53,296 nt of DNA from Gammaproteobacteria bacterium (lineage in GTDB: Bacteria > Pseudomonadota > Gammaproteobacteria > SURF-13), in the NCBI GenBank assembly GCA_016195665.1, contig JACPZD010000002.1:1-53296 (forward strand), read 5' to 3'. The translations under genes and the position numbers were made by a program. How positions within the stretch are numbered: the stretch's first letter is position 1; every line of letters starts with the position of its first letter. The notes beneath the pieces were generated by a model. The model was given only the letters and a program-made list of their open reading frames with translations, made no database searches and had not been told where the DNA came from. Below, one piece after another: positions 36,888-44,492 of the stretch.

Positions 36888-37661
36888 CTATCTTTCCCAA
36901 GCCTGTGATCCTGCGCGAAAGGCAGGCGCCCAGCCGTTGATAAAACGCAGGCGCCGCACAATATCCTCGTTAGATAAACCCAGTTCCAGAAAACGCCGGC
37001 CCAGCGCGGCCGTATTGCCATCCTCCTGCGGTCCGAAGCAGCCATAGCAGTCGCGCTCATAACGCGGACACAGAGCGCCGCAGCCGGTGCGGGTGACCGG
37101 TCCCAAACAGGGTTCGCGCTTGGCGACCAGCACGCACACATTACCGGCGCGCTTGCACTCCATGCACACCGATTCGCCGGGGATGCCCGGATCCACCCCC
37201 GCAAGCAAATCGCACAACACCCTCTTTAACTGAGTCTGGTCTATGGGGCAGCCCCACAACTCCGCGTCCACCTTAACGTGAGCCGAGATCGGCGTGGACT
37301 GCGCCAAGCTATCTATATATTCAGGACTCGCATAAACGCCTTTCACAAAAGCATCGAGTGACTTCCAGTTACGCAACGCCTGTAATCCACCCGCCGTCGC
37401 GCACGCCCCAATGGTAATCAGTAAACGGCTCGCCGCACGAATTTCTTGAACGCGTTTGAGATCGGCCGAAGTTGAAATCGAACCTTCGACGAACGATACA
37501 TCATACGGTCCCGCATCCATGTCACTCGACGCCTCGGCGAAGTGGACGATCTTTACCCTGTCCGCAAGCGTCATCAAATCCTGTTCGAGATTCAGAAATT
37601 GCAATTGACAACCGTCGCAGGAGGCGAACTTGTGCACCGCGATGCGTAATCTTTCCATCAT
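36888..37661 (-). CDS. hydD: Group 3b NiFe-hydrogenase small (delta) subunit
   Basis: 257 residues; electron-relay subunit carrying iron-sulphur clusters to the diaphorase part. Proximal-cluster CxxC in KFASCDGCQLQFL (about 11-23), third ligand region TIGACATAGGLQAL, and a Cys-rich C-terminal part (CMECKRAGNVC, CLGPVTRTGCGALC, CYGCFG) for further clusters. No twin-arginine signal, so the enzyme is cytoplasmic. Starts two bases after the hydG stop. Confidence 0.93.
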   Translation of the reverse strand: MMERLRIAVHKFASCDGCQLQFLNLEQDLMTLADRVKIVHFAEASSDMDAGPYDVSFVEGSISTSADLKRVQEIRAASRLLITIGACATAGGLQALRNWKSLDAFVKGVYASPEYIDSLAQSTPISAHVKVDAELWGCPIDQTQLKRVLCDLLAGVDPGIPGESVCMECKRAGNVCVLVAKREPCLGPVTRTGCGALCPRYERDCYGCFGPQEDGNTAALGRRFLELGLSNEDIVRRLRFINGWAPAFRAGSQAWER

Positions 37662-37662
37662 A

Positions 37663-38514
37663 TCAAAAACCCCTTACCGCGAGCAGCGCTCGCAATTGAG
37701 CGTAAGGAAATACCGGGCCGTCCTTGCAGATAAATTTTCCGCCGAACTGACAATGCCCGCAGTGTCCCACCGCGCACTGCATATTGCGCTCCATGGCAAG
37801 ATGAATATCCGTGAGCATCATACCGCGTTTGAGCAAATCCTCGGCCACGCTCACCATCATCGGCTCGGGCCCGCACATCATCGCCATGCCTTTGAACATG
37901 ATCGGATCAATATCCTCCAGCGCCTGCGTGACCAGACCCACCCGGCCGCGCCATTCCGGCGTGCCTTTATCCGCCGTGAGCATCACCTGAGTATCCGGCG
38001 CCGCGCACCATGTTTGTATGCGGTCGGTATAAATAAGATCGTCCGGATGCTTCACGCCGTGACACACGGTAAGACGGCCGTAGGACGCGCGGCGTTGCAA
38101 GGCATAGTGAATCATCGAGGTCGTCGGCGCGCAACCAAGACCTCCGGTAATCAGCAATAAGTGGCGTCCCTGAGCCGCCTCCAGTGGCCAACCTCGTCCA
38201 AACGGGCCGCGCAGACCCAGTTTGTCGCCGGGCTTGAGCCGTTGCAATCCCCTCGTCACACGTCCTACGGCGCGGATGGTGTGATCAATCAGATCAGGGT
38301 CATCGGGATCCGAAACGATAGAGATCGCCACCTCACCCACGCCCCACAAGTAAAGCATGTTGAACTGGCCCGGTTGAAAGCGATACGCGGCGCGGGCCTG
38401 CGCGTCGTGCAAGCACAGACGCAAGGTAAAGACATCACGCGTCTCGTCCACGCGCTCCACCACCGCGGCCAACTGGGGGAGATAAGGATTGAAGGTCTTT
38501 GCGTTGGCGCTCAC
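37663..38514 (-). CDS. hydG: Group 3b hydrogenase gamma subunit, FAD/NAD(P)H oxidoreductase
   Basis: 283 residues; ferredoxin-NADP reductase-like diaphorase. FAD-binding [20 protein letters not shown] (the RxYS region reads AISIVS), NAD(P)-binding [32 protein letters not shown], and a C-terminal [2Fe-2S] cluster motif [17 protein letters not shown] as in dihydroorotate dehydrogenase electron-transfer subunits. It passes electrons between NAD(P)(H) and the cluster chain. Eight bases separate it from hydB. Confidence 0.93.
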   Translation of the reverse strand: MSANAKTFNPYLPQLAAVVERVDETRDVFTLRLCLHDAQARAAYRFQPGQFNMLYLWGVGEVAISIVSDPDDPDLIDHTIRAVGRVTRGLQRLKPGDKLGLRGPFGRGWPLEAAQGRHLLLITGGLGCAPTTSMIHYALQRRASYGRLTVCHGVKHPDDLIYTDRIQTWCAAPDTQVMLTADKGTPEWRGRVGLVTQALEDIDPIMFKGMAMMCGPEPMMVSVAEDLLKRGMMLTDIHLAMERNMQCAVGHCGHCQFGGKFICKDGPVFPYAQLRALLAVRGF

Positions 38515-38523
38515 GTCCTCTCC

Positions 38524-39669
38524 TTATCCCGGAGGGAAGAGCGAAGCGAAGGGTGCGGGGGTATCTATCCGCGTCGCGCGGATTGCGTTTACCTCTTCGA
38601 TGAGATCAATGCCGGTCGGACACCAGGTGATGCAACGCCCGCACCCCACACAACCGCTCGCACCAAATTGCTCGATCCACGCCGCAAGTTTGTGGGTGAG
38701 CCATTGCCGGTAGCGATGACGGATCTGAGGGCGAATCTGTGCGCCGTGGATATATCCGTGCTGCAATGTAAAACACGAGCTCCACTCGCGGCGGTGTTCG
38801 CTTGCGGTTCCATCCAGCGACATCACATCGGATTCGCTGTGACAAAAACAGGTGGGACACACCATCGTGCAGTTGGCGCACGACAGACAGCGCTCGGCGA
38901 CATCATCCCAGCGCGGGTGTTCGAGGTTGCTAAACAGCAGCGCCTGAATGTCCGTGGTGTCGAGACGGCGCGTTTGGGAATCTGCCGCGGCGGCAATGGC
39001 TTGCGTTGCAGCGGTTTCGTCCACGTCGCGCGCGGGCTTCAGGGGGAGATCGGCCAGCAACGTCTCACCTTGCTCACTGCCCGCCTCTACCAGAAAGGCC
39101 TCATCGAGTTCAGTCAAGGCAAGATCATAGCCGGCCCGCGCGCGCGGCCCGGTATTCATCGAGACGCAGAAACAGGTCGCGGCGGAGCGCGTGCAATTCA
39201 CCGCAACTATGAATAAGTTTTCGCGCCGGCAGGCGTAATAGGGGTCGGTGTAGTTTGAGTGCTGTCCCGCGAGAAAGGTGCGGTCCTGCACACTCACGCC
39301 TGCAAGATCGCAGGCGCGCGCACCAATGACGGCAAGCGGCCGCAGGTCAGGCAGGGTCTCCTTAAAGCTCACCTCGCCACCGGCGGAGACTGTCCACAAA
39401 GTCTCTTTCGGCGCGAACAAAAAACGTTTGAGAGATTCCGGGCCATGGACGTAATCAAAATATCGTCCATTGCCCGAATCTTCGAGACGATAACTCCCCG
39501 GCTCCTGCACGCTTATAAAGCCCGCCGAGAGGTCGGCCGCGCCGCTGATCTCGTCGAACACAATAGAGCCGCTGCGCACCCGCGGCCCCAACACGCGATA
39601 GCCACGTGCTGCGAGCGCCCGAATCAAACTATCGAAATCGGCCCTGGCTAATAGTGACGGTTGAGACAT
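38524..39669 (-). CDS. hydB: Group 3b hydrogenase beta subunit, [4Fe-4S] protein
   Basis: 381 residues from ATG 39669, chosen because GAGGG lies seven bases before it; the frame extends a few codons further. Two ferredoxin-type [4Fe-4S] motifs in the C-terminal half: [19 protein letters not shown] and [16 protein letters not shown]. The N-terminal part has [18 protein letters not shown], typical of sulfhydrogenase/anaerobic sulfite reductase A-type subunits. First gene of the hydB-hydG-hydD-hydA order known from Pyrococcus hydrogenase I. Confidence 0.93.
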   Translation of the reverse strand: MSQPSLLARADFDSLIRALAARGYRVLGPRVRSGSIVFDEISGAADLSAGFISVQEPGSYRLEDSGNGRYFDYVHGPESLKRFLFAPKETLWTVSAGGEVSFKETLPDLRPLAVIGARACDLAGVSVQDRTFLAGQHSNYTDPYYACRRENLFIVAVNCTRSAATCFCVSMNTGPRARAGYDLALTELDEAFLVEAGSEQGETLLADLPLKPARDVDETAATQAIAAAADSQTRRLDTTDIQALLFSNLEHPRWDDVAERCLSCANCTMVCPTCFCHSESDVMSLDGTASEHRREWSSCFTLQHGYIHGAQIRPQIRHRYRQWLTHKLAAWIEQFGASGCVGCGRCITWCPTGIDLIEEVNAIRATRIDTPAPFASLFPPG

Positions 39670-39720
39670 GGCGTTTCCCTCGCTCGGTTTTAGCAAGCAT
39701 AGGCTACTCTAGTCAAACCC

Positions 39721-40674
39721 TCAAATAATACGATTACGCTGTTCACCCCGGAAATAGGCTTCGATATTCGTCACCACCTCTCGCGCCAATCTTTGTTGCG
39801 CCTGCCTGCTCGCCCAGGCAATGTGCGGAGTGATGAGGAGATTGGTAAGATCCACTGACAACAAGGGATGATCCGGCGGTGGCGGTTCCCGGCTCAAGAC
39901 ATCTATGCAGGCGCCGCCGATCCGGCCCGCTCGTAAGGCGTCGGTCAACGCCGCCTCGTCCACCACCCCGCCGCGCGCCGTGTTGATGAGGACGGCGGTG
40001 GGTTTCATGAGCGCCAGTTCGGCGTGACCGATGAGATGATGAGTGCCGGCATTGAGAGGCACATGCAGGCTGATGACATCGCTGTGGCGCAACACCTCAT
40101 CAAAGGGGATATATCCGGCGCGAATACCCTCTGCGCCCCGGCGTTCCGCCAGCCACACCCGCATGCCGAAGGCCTCGCCCAGCCGCGCGACGGCCTGGCC
40201 CAGTGTCCCGGCCCCGATAATACCCAAGGTAGACCCGGCGAGATCAACCATCTCCCTATCGTTCAGGGTGAAGATAGGCGAACGCGACCAGTCACCGTCA
40301 AGTACGGCCTGGTGATAGTGCACGATCTGCCGGCGCAGTGCGAGCAGCATGGCAAAGACATGTTCAGCGACGCTTTCCGTGGCGTAATCACCAACATTAC
40401 ACACGGCGACGCCGCGCGCCCGCGCCGCCTCCAGATCAATGTGATCCACCCCGGTGGCCGCCACCGCAATCAACCGCAGGCGCGGCAATTGCTCCAGCGC
40501 CTCCGCCCCCACCGGGACCTTGTTGGTGATGATGACCTCGGCGTCTGCCGCGCGCTCGACAAGCTGTTTGGGGGTCGTGGTGGGGTATTCACGCCAATGG
40601 CAATGCTCTATCCCCGGCCCGGGGAACTCGATGGTCTCGGCAAACGTCCGGCGGTCCAGCAAAACGATATTCAT
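39721..40674 (-). CDS. D-2-hydroxyacid dehydrogenase (glycerate/hydroxypyruvate type)
   Basis: 317 residues. Rossmann motif LGIIGAGTLGQAVARLGEAF, catalytic Arg in NTARGGVVDEAAL, Glu in DVLSREPPPPDHPL, and His in LITPHIAWASRQAQQRL. The TPHIAW form and overall length resemble glycerate dehydrogenase (hprA, hydroxypyruvate to glycerate), but substrate specificity cannot be fixed by reading. A TATAAT lies six bases before the ATG, so the transcript may be leaderless. hydB begins 51 bases after its stop. Confidence 0.88.
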   Translation of the reverse strand: MNIVLLDRRTFAETIEFPGPGIEHCHWREYPTTTPKQLVERAADAEVIITNKVPVGAEALEQLPRLRLIAVAATGVDHIDLEAARARGVAVCNVGDYATESVAEHVFAMLLALRRQIVHYHQAVLDGDWSRSPIFTLNDREMVDLAGSTLGIIGAGTLGQAVARLGEAFGMRVWLAERRGAEGIRAGYIPFDEVLRHSDVISLHVPLNAGTHHLIGHAELALMKPTAVLINTARGGVVDEAALTDALRAGRIGGACIDVLSREPPPPDHPLLSVDLTNLLITPHIAWASRQAQQRLAREVVTNIEAYFRGEQRNRII

Positions 40675-40680
40675 AATCGA

Positions 40681-40686
40681 ATTATA
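40681..40686 (-). promoter_or_regulatory. -10 hexamer placing a leaderless start for the 2-hydroxyacid dehydrogenase
   Basis: TATAAT on the minus strand with six bases to the ATG at 40674; a start seven bases downstream would fall on the A of ATG. No Shine-Dalgarno is present. No convincing -35 hexamer. Confidence 0.4.
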
Positions 40687-40713
40687 GCCCTATGGAACCT
40701 TGCTTGTGGGAGC

Positions 40714-40860
40714 TCTGAATAAGTCCATCCTGGACTTCTCAGAGCAAGAAAAGCAAAAACGTGGCCATAAGATTATTATGGTGCTTTTCTTCATTTTTCA
40801 AGCACTTTTGTGCTTGAAAAATGACGGCGCATCCATGCACCGGGGACCTCTGACATAATC
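40714..40860. repeat. Compound dispersed repeat family D, copy 2 (inverted)
   Basis: Read on the minus strand: CTCTGATTATGTCAGAGG, GGTGCATGGATGCGCC, CATTTTTCAAGC...GCTTGAAAAATG, AGAAAAGCA, CCACGTTTTTGCTTTTC, then CTCTGAGAAGTCCAGGATGG and ACTTATTCAGAG. The order of modules is that of 5096-5292. Confidence 0.8.
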
Positions 40861-40873
40861 AGAGGCCCCGGTG

Positions 40874-40902
40874 TTGTTGTCTCCATAAAGAGACGGTATC
40901 CT
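40874..40902 (+). promoter_or_regulatory. Probable promoter of tRNA-Ser(CGA)
   Basis: -35 TTGTTG (40874-40879), 17-base spacer, -10 TATCCT (40897-40902); nine bases follow before the mature tRNA 5' end. Confidence 0.55.
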
Positions 40903-40911
40903 ATGTCATAC

Positions 40912-41005
40912 GGAGAGGTACTCGAAGTGGTCATAACGGCACCGACTCGAAATCGGTTGGGCGGTTAATCCCGCCACGTGGGTTCGAATCCCACCCTCTC
41001 CGCCA
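40912..41005 (+). tRNA. tRNA-Ser(CGA)
   Basis: Acceptor stem GGAGAGG pairs with CCTCTCC; discriminator G and encoded CCA at 41003-41005. Anticodon loop CTCGAAA gives anticodon CGA (reads UCG). Long variable arm (GGCGGTTAATCCCGCC region) typical of serine tRNAs; T-loop GGGTTCGAATCCC. dinB begins nine bases after the CCA. Confidence 0.97.
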
Positions 41006-41014
41006 CTTTCTCTC

Positions 41015-42259
41015 ATGTACATCAAGCCTATGTCCGCTGCCCCCTCTTGGCCGCGCGCCGTCATTCATCTCGACATGAATGCCTTTTTTGCGTCGGTGGA
41101 GCAGCGCGACTTTTCCGAATTGCGCGGCAGGCCGGTGGCGGTGACCAATGGCGAGGTCGGCACCACGATCATCACCTGTTCCTACGAGGCGCGTGCCTAT
41201 GGCGTACATACCGGCATGCGGCTCAAAGAGGCGCGCCAACTCTGCCCGCAACTTATCCAGCGCCCTGCCCGGCCTAAAGTCTATGCGGCAATCTCCACCG
41301 CCATTATGGAGGCGCTCTACGACATCAGCCCCGACATCGAGGTCTACTCGGTGGACGAGGCCTTTCTCGACGTGACGCGCTGCCAGACATTACACGGCAC
41401 ACCGGAGGACATGGCTCGCATGGCGATAGCCAAGGTACGCGAGGTCAGCGGCCTCCCCTGCTCGGTGGGCGTGAGCGGCGACAAGAGTACGGCCAAATTT
41501 GCCGCCAATCTCATGAAACCCAATGGCTTTACCGTGATCCCGCCGTGGGAAGCGCGGGAACGATTGGAGAACGAACCCGTCACGAAGCTCTCCGGTGTCG
41601 CGGAAGGCATCGGCGGTTATCTCTCCGCGCACGGCGCGATAACCTGCGGTGATGTCGCGCGTCTGCCGGTAAGCGTGCTGGCGCGCCGTTTCGGCAATAT
41701 GGGCCGCCACATCTGGCTGATGTGTCAGGGCGAAGATCCCGATGACGTACAGGTGGATGTCGCCGCGCCCAAATCGCTCGGCCACGGCAAGGTCGTCCCG
41801 CCCGGCACGCGCGATAAAGAGACGCTGCTTACCTATTTCTTACATATGAGTGAAAAGGTCGGCGCGCGCCTGCGCCGTCATGATCTCGATGCGCAACGTT
41901 TCTTCATCGGCCTGCGCGGTTATAATGGATGGATTGGCGACACGCTCACTCTGGTGCAGCCCGGCAACGACAGTAAAGCGATTTATCAACTGTGTAACAT
42001 TGTCATGCACAAAATTTGGCACGGCGAACCGGTGTCGCAGGTGCAGGTTACCGCACGCGACCCGCGGCCTGTGAATAATCAACTGGGCCTGTTTGAAGTG
42101 CATGACGAGCGTCATGAGGTGCTCAATCAAGTCATGGATCAGATCAATCAACGCTACGGCGAATTCACCCTCGCCCCTGCGCGCCTGTTAGGACGCTCCG
42201 CCATGCCCAATGTCATCGCCCCCTCCTGGAAGCCCAGCGGCCATCGGCAATTTGTGTGA
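41015..42259 (+). CDS. dinB: Y-family DNA polymerase IV
   Basis: 414 residues; error-prone translesion polymerase. Catalytic carboxylates in HLDMNAFFASVEQ (about 18-30) and VYSVDEAFLDV (about 110-120); SVGVSGDKSTAKFAAN palm/fingers element; little-finger domain in the C-terminal 170 residues. It ends with a QLGLFEV-type sequence, which could serve as a beta-clamp binding motif, followed by about 50 more residues. Longer than E. coli DinB (351). No LexA-type CTGT-N8-ACAG box is seen in the nine bases between the tRNA and the ATG, so expression may depend on read-through from the tRNA promoter. Confidence 0.94.
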   Translation: MYIKPMSAAPSWPRAVIHLDMNAFFASVEQRDFSELRGRPVAVTNGEVGTTIITCSYEARAYGVHTGMRLKEARQLCPQLIQRPARPKVYAAISTAIMEALYDISPDIEVYSVDEAFLDVTRCQTLHGTPEDMARMAIAKVREVSGLPCSVGVSGDKSTAKFAANLMKPNGFTVIPPWEARERLENEPVTKLSGVAEGIGGYLSAHGAITCGDVARLPVSVLARRFGNMGRHIWLMCQGEDPDDVQVDVAAPKSLGHGKVVPPGTRDKETLLTYFLHMSEKVGARLRRHDLDAQRFFIGLRGYNGWIGDTLTLVQPGNDSKAIYQLCNIVMHKIWHGEPVSQVQVTARDPRPVNNQLGLFEVHDERHEVLNQVMDQINQRYGEFTLAPARLLGRSAMPNVIAPSWKPSGHRQFV

Positions 42260-42271
42260 GAGAACGGCCCC

Positions 42272-42835
42272 ATGCGATACGCTTTTCCCCATAGCACAAT
42301 CCTCATACTCGTCTTGCTGAGCACGCCTCTGTACGCTGAAGAGAAGAAGACCGGCCCTTCTCAAGCAAATCTTGACGTACAGGGACGTACTAATGTCGCG
42401 GGAGGCAGGATGCCGGGAGCGACCGCCAAACACGCCATCCAATTCACGCCAGCCGACTTCAAGTGGGTGGACGCCCCGCGCTCGATGCCGGCTGGGACGA
42501 GAATTCAAGTTTTGGAGGGTAACCCCACCCGCGCGGGCCTATTCACCATGCGCGTGAAGCTGCCCGCGCAAACCACGCTCATGCCGCACTCGCATCCAGA
42601 AGATGAACGGGTCACGGTGCTCTCGGGCGGGGCATATGTTGGCTTCGGAAACAAAGTCGACCTGGCCAAAGCCAAGCAGTTCGCGACGGGCAGCTACTAC
42701 GTCAACCCCGCCAGGCTGCATCATTACGCCTACTTCGGTGAAGAGACGGTAATACAACTGACAGGAACGGGGCCGTGGGAGATTCATTATCTGAAAGCTC
42801 CGGAACCACCGAAAAAGAAGAAACGAGCGAATTAG
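42272..42835 (+). CDS. Secreted cupin-domain protein with an in-frame repeat insertion
   Basis: 187 residues. Signal peptide (about 1-22, TILILVLLSTPLYA, cleavage near YAEE), a linker, then a single cupin domain (about 70-165): FTMRVKLPAQTTLMPHSHPE supplies two metal His, DERVTVLSGGAYVGFG and YYVNPARLHHYAYF the rest. A Lys/Pro-rich tail follows. Residues 35-51 (DVQGRTNVAGGRMPGAT) are the translation of a 51-bp dispersed repeat inserted in frame between signal peptide and cupin fold, where it should be tolerated. Likely a periplasmic small-molecule-binding cupin; substrate unknown. Confidence 0.88.
   Translation: MRYAFPHSTILILVLLSTPLYAEEKKTGPSQANLDVQGRTNVAGGRMPGATAKHAIQFTPADFKWVDAPRSMPAGTRIQVLEGNPTRAGLFTMRVKLPAQTTLMPHSHPEDERVTVLSGGAYVGFGNKVDLAKAKQFATGSYYVNPARLHHYAYFGEETVIQLTGTGPWEIHYLKAPEPPKKKKRAN
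42373..42423 (+). repeat. Dispersed repeat family E inside the cupin gene
   Basis: 51 bases, TGACGTACAGGGACGTACTA then ATGTCGCGGGAGGCAGGATG then CCGGGAGCGAC. Same sequence modules as at 4516-4616 and 4658-4719. Its length is a multiple of three and it contains no stop in the gene's frame. Confidence 0.9.
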
Positions 42836-43743
42836 ATCATCCGCTCTCCTCCGTGGCCCCTGTAAATCTGCGATTCAAAATCGTCATCGCCTTCGTCACG
42901 CTTTATCTGGTGTGGGGCTCGACGTATCTCGCCATCCGCGTCGGCGTCCATGACCTGCCGCCCGCGCTGTTCGCCGGTGTGCGTTTTGTCATCTCGGGAC
43001 TCGCCCTGGGGCTTTATGCTCACCTGCGGGGCGAGGCCCTGCCGCGATCACTCGCCGCATGGAAGGTCACCATCATCATGGGGATATTTCTACTGACCGG
43101 CGGCAACGGTTTGGTGGTGTGGGGCGAGCAGTGGGTGCCCTCCAATCAGGCTGCATTGATTGTGGCGACCACCGCACTGTGGCTCGCCGGTCTGGGCACG
43201 CTGGGGTCGCAAGGCCAGTCGCTGACACGCGTTACCCTGCTCGGACTCGTAGCAGGCTTCGCGGGTGTGGCCCTGTTAATGTTTCCCAACAGCGAAAATT
43301 TTTCGTTTGATCACCTGGGTGGACAGATCGGCATCCTGCTTGCCGCATTTCTGTGGTCGAGCGGCTCGATCTACGGTAAACGCCACCCCAGCGGAACTCC
43401 GCCGATGATGTCCGCCGCGCTCCAGATGCTGGCCGGCGGAATGGTATTGGCCGTCATCGGCCTCGCTACGGGAGAAGTTACTCACTGGCAGTGGTCGCTC
43501 GAAGGCGCCGGCGCGCTGAGTTATCTGATTGTCTTCGGCACGCTGGGTTTTGTCGCCTTTACCTGGCTGTTGCATACCGTCACGCCCTCCCAACTCGGGA
43601 CCTACGCCTACGTCAATCCCGCTGTGGCGGTGATGTTAGGCTGGTGGCTGCTGGGCGAAACCTTGACCCACACTCAAATACTCGGCATGACGATCATTTT
43701 GTTTGGCGTCATTCTGGTAACGGCTTCCTCCTCCAGGCGTTAG
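42775..43743 (+). CDS. EamA/DMT-superfamily transporter (YedA-like)
   Basis: 322 residues with ten predicted membrane segments in two EamA repeats: FVTLYLVWGSTYLAIRVGV opens the first and GILLAAFLWSSGSIYGKRHP the second; TYAYVNPAVAVMLGWWLLGE is the conserved ninth-helix region. Probable drug/metabolite exporter; substrate unknown. GTG 42775 has AGGA upstream but means a 61-base overlap with the cupin gene; GTG 42853 is an alternative giving 296 residues, nearer the family norm, without a visible ribosome-binding site. Confidence 0.9.
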   Translation: MGDSLSESSGTTEKEETSELDHPLSSVAPVNLRFKIVIAFVTLYLVWGSTYLAIRVGVHDLPPALFAGVRFVISGLALGLYAHLRGEALPRSLAAWKVTIIMGIFLLTGGNGLVVWGEQWVPSNQAALIVATTALWLAGLGTLGSQGQSLTRVTLLGLVAGFAGVALLMFPNSENFSFDHLGGQIGILLAAFLWSSGSIYGKRHPSGTPPMMSAALQMLAGGMVLAVIGLATGEVTHWQWSLEGAGALSYLIVFGTLGFVAFTWLLHTVTPSQLGTYAYVNPAVAVMLGWWLLGETLTHTQILGMTIILFGVILVTASSSRR

Positions 43744-43765
43744 CCCTTATGATCACTATAGCCCA

Positions 43766-44464
43766 ATGGTAAAAACCCTGCGGAAGCTGGTACTACGTGG
43801 ATTCGTACTGGCAGCCCTGCTAATCCTGCTCTATCAAGCATGGCTGGCGCTGCACATCTGGTACTGGGTGGAACACAATCCCACAACAACCGCCTTTATG
43901 GAATCTCGGTTAAATGAGATGCAAATCCAAGCCCCTCAAGCCCGCTTATCACAAAAATGGGCGCCCTATTCCGGCATCTCGGTACATCTCAAGCGCGCCT
44001 TGATCGCGGCGGAAGACGCCAAATTTCTTGAGCATGAGGGTTTCGACTGGGAAGGGATACAAGTCGCTTACGAGAAAAATCTTAAAAAGGGGCGCATCGT
44101 CGCCGGCGGCTCCACCATCAGTCAGCAATTGGCCAAGAACCTGTTTTTATCAGGCAGCCGCACGCCCTGGCGCAAGGTGCAAGAGGCTGTTATTACCTTG
44201 ATGCTGGAGAATATTCTCAGCAAACGCCGTATCTTCGAAATCTACCTCAATGTCATCGAGTGGGGCAACGGCGTGTTCGGGGTGGAGGCCGCCGCGCGTC
44301 ACTATTATGGAGTGAGTGCGGCAACTATTTCTGCGCCGCAAGCAGCGCAATTAGCAGCGATGGTCACCAATCCGCGCTATTATGACGGCCACCGCACCGC
44401 CCGCGGCCTGCAGCGCAAGAGCGGCATCATCCTCGCGCGCATGCCGGCCGCCCAGGTACCCTGA
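43766..44464 (+). CDS. mtgA: Monofunctional biosynthetic peptidoglycan transglycosylase
   Basis: 232 residues; GT51 enzyme polymerising lipid II glycan chains in the periplasm, anchored by one N-terminal membrane helix (about 10-30). Catalytic Glu in ALIAAEDAKFLEHEGFDWEG, then GGSTISQQLAKNLFLSGSR, KRRIFEIYLNVIEWGNGVFG and the second conserved region AARHYYGVSA. No transpeptidase domain. Length is normal for MtgA. Confidence 0.96.
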   Translation: MVKTLRKLVLRGFVLAALLILLYQAWLALHIWYWVEHNPTTTAFMESRLNEMQIQAPQARLSQKWAPYSGISVHLKRALIAAEDAKFLEHEGFDWEGIQVAYEKNLKKGRIVAGGSTISQQLAKNLFLSGSRTPWRKVQEAVITLMLENILSKRRIFEIYLNVIEWGNGVFGVEAAARHYYGVSAATISAPQAAQLAAMVTNPRYYDGHRTARGLQRKSGIILARMPAAQVP

Positions 44465-44492
44465 CCATACACCCTACAGATAACTTATCGCC

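Noticed and set aside
38161-39216. 351-codon plus-strand open frame across hydG and hydB
   Set aside because: Spans two real minus-strand genes and has no domain pattern.
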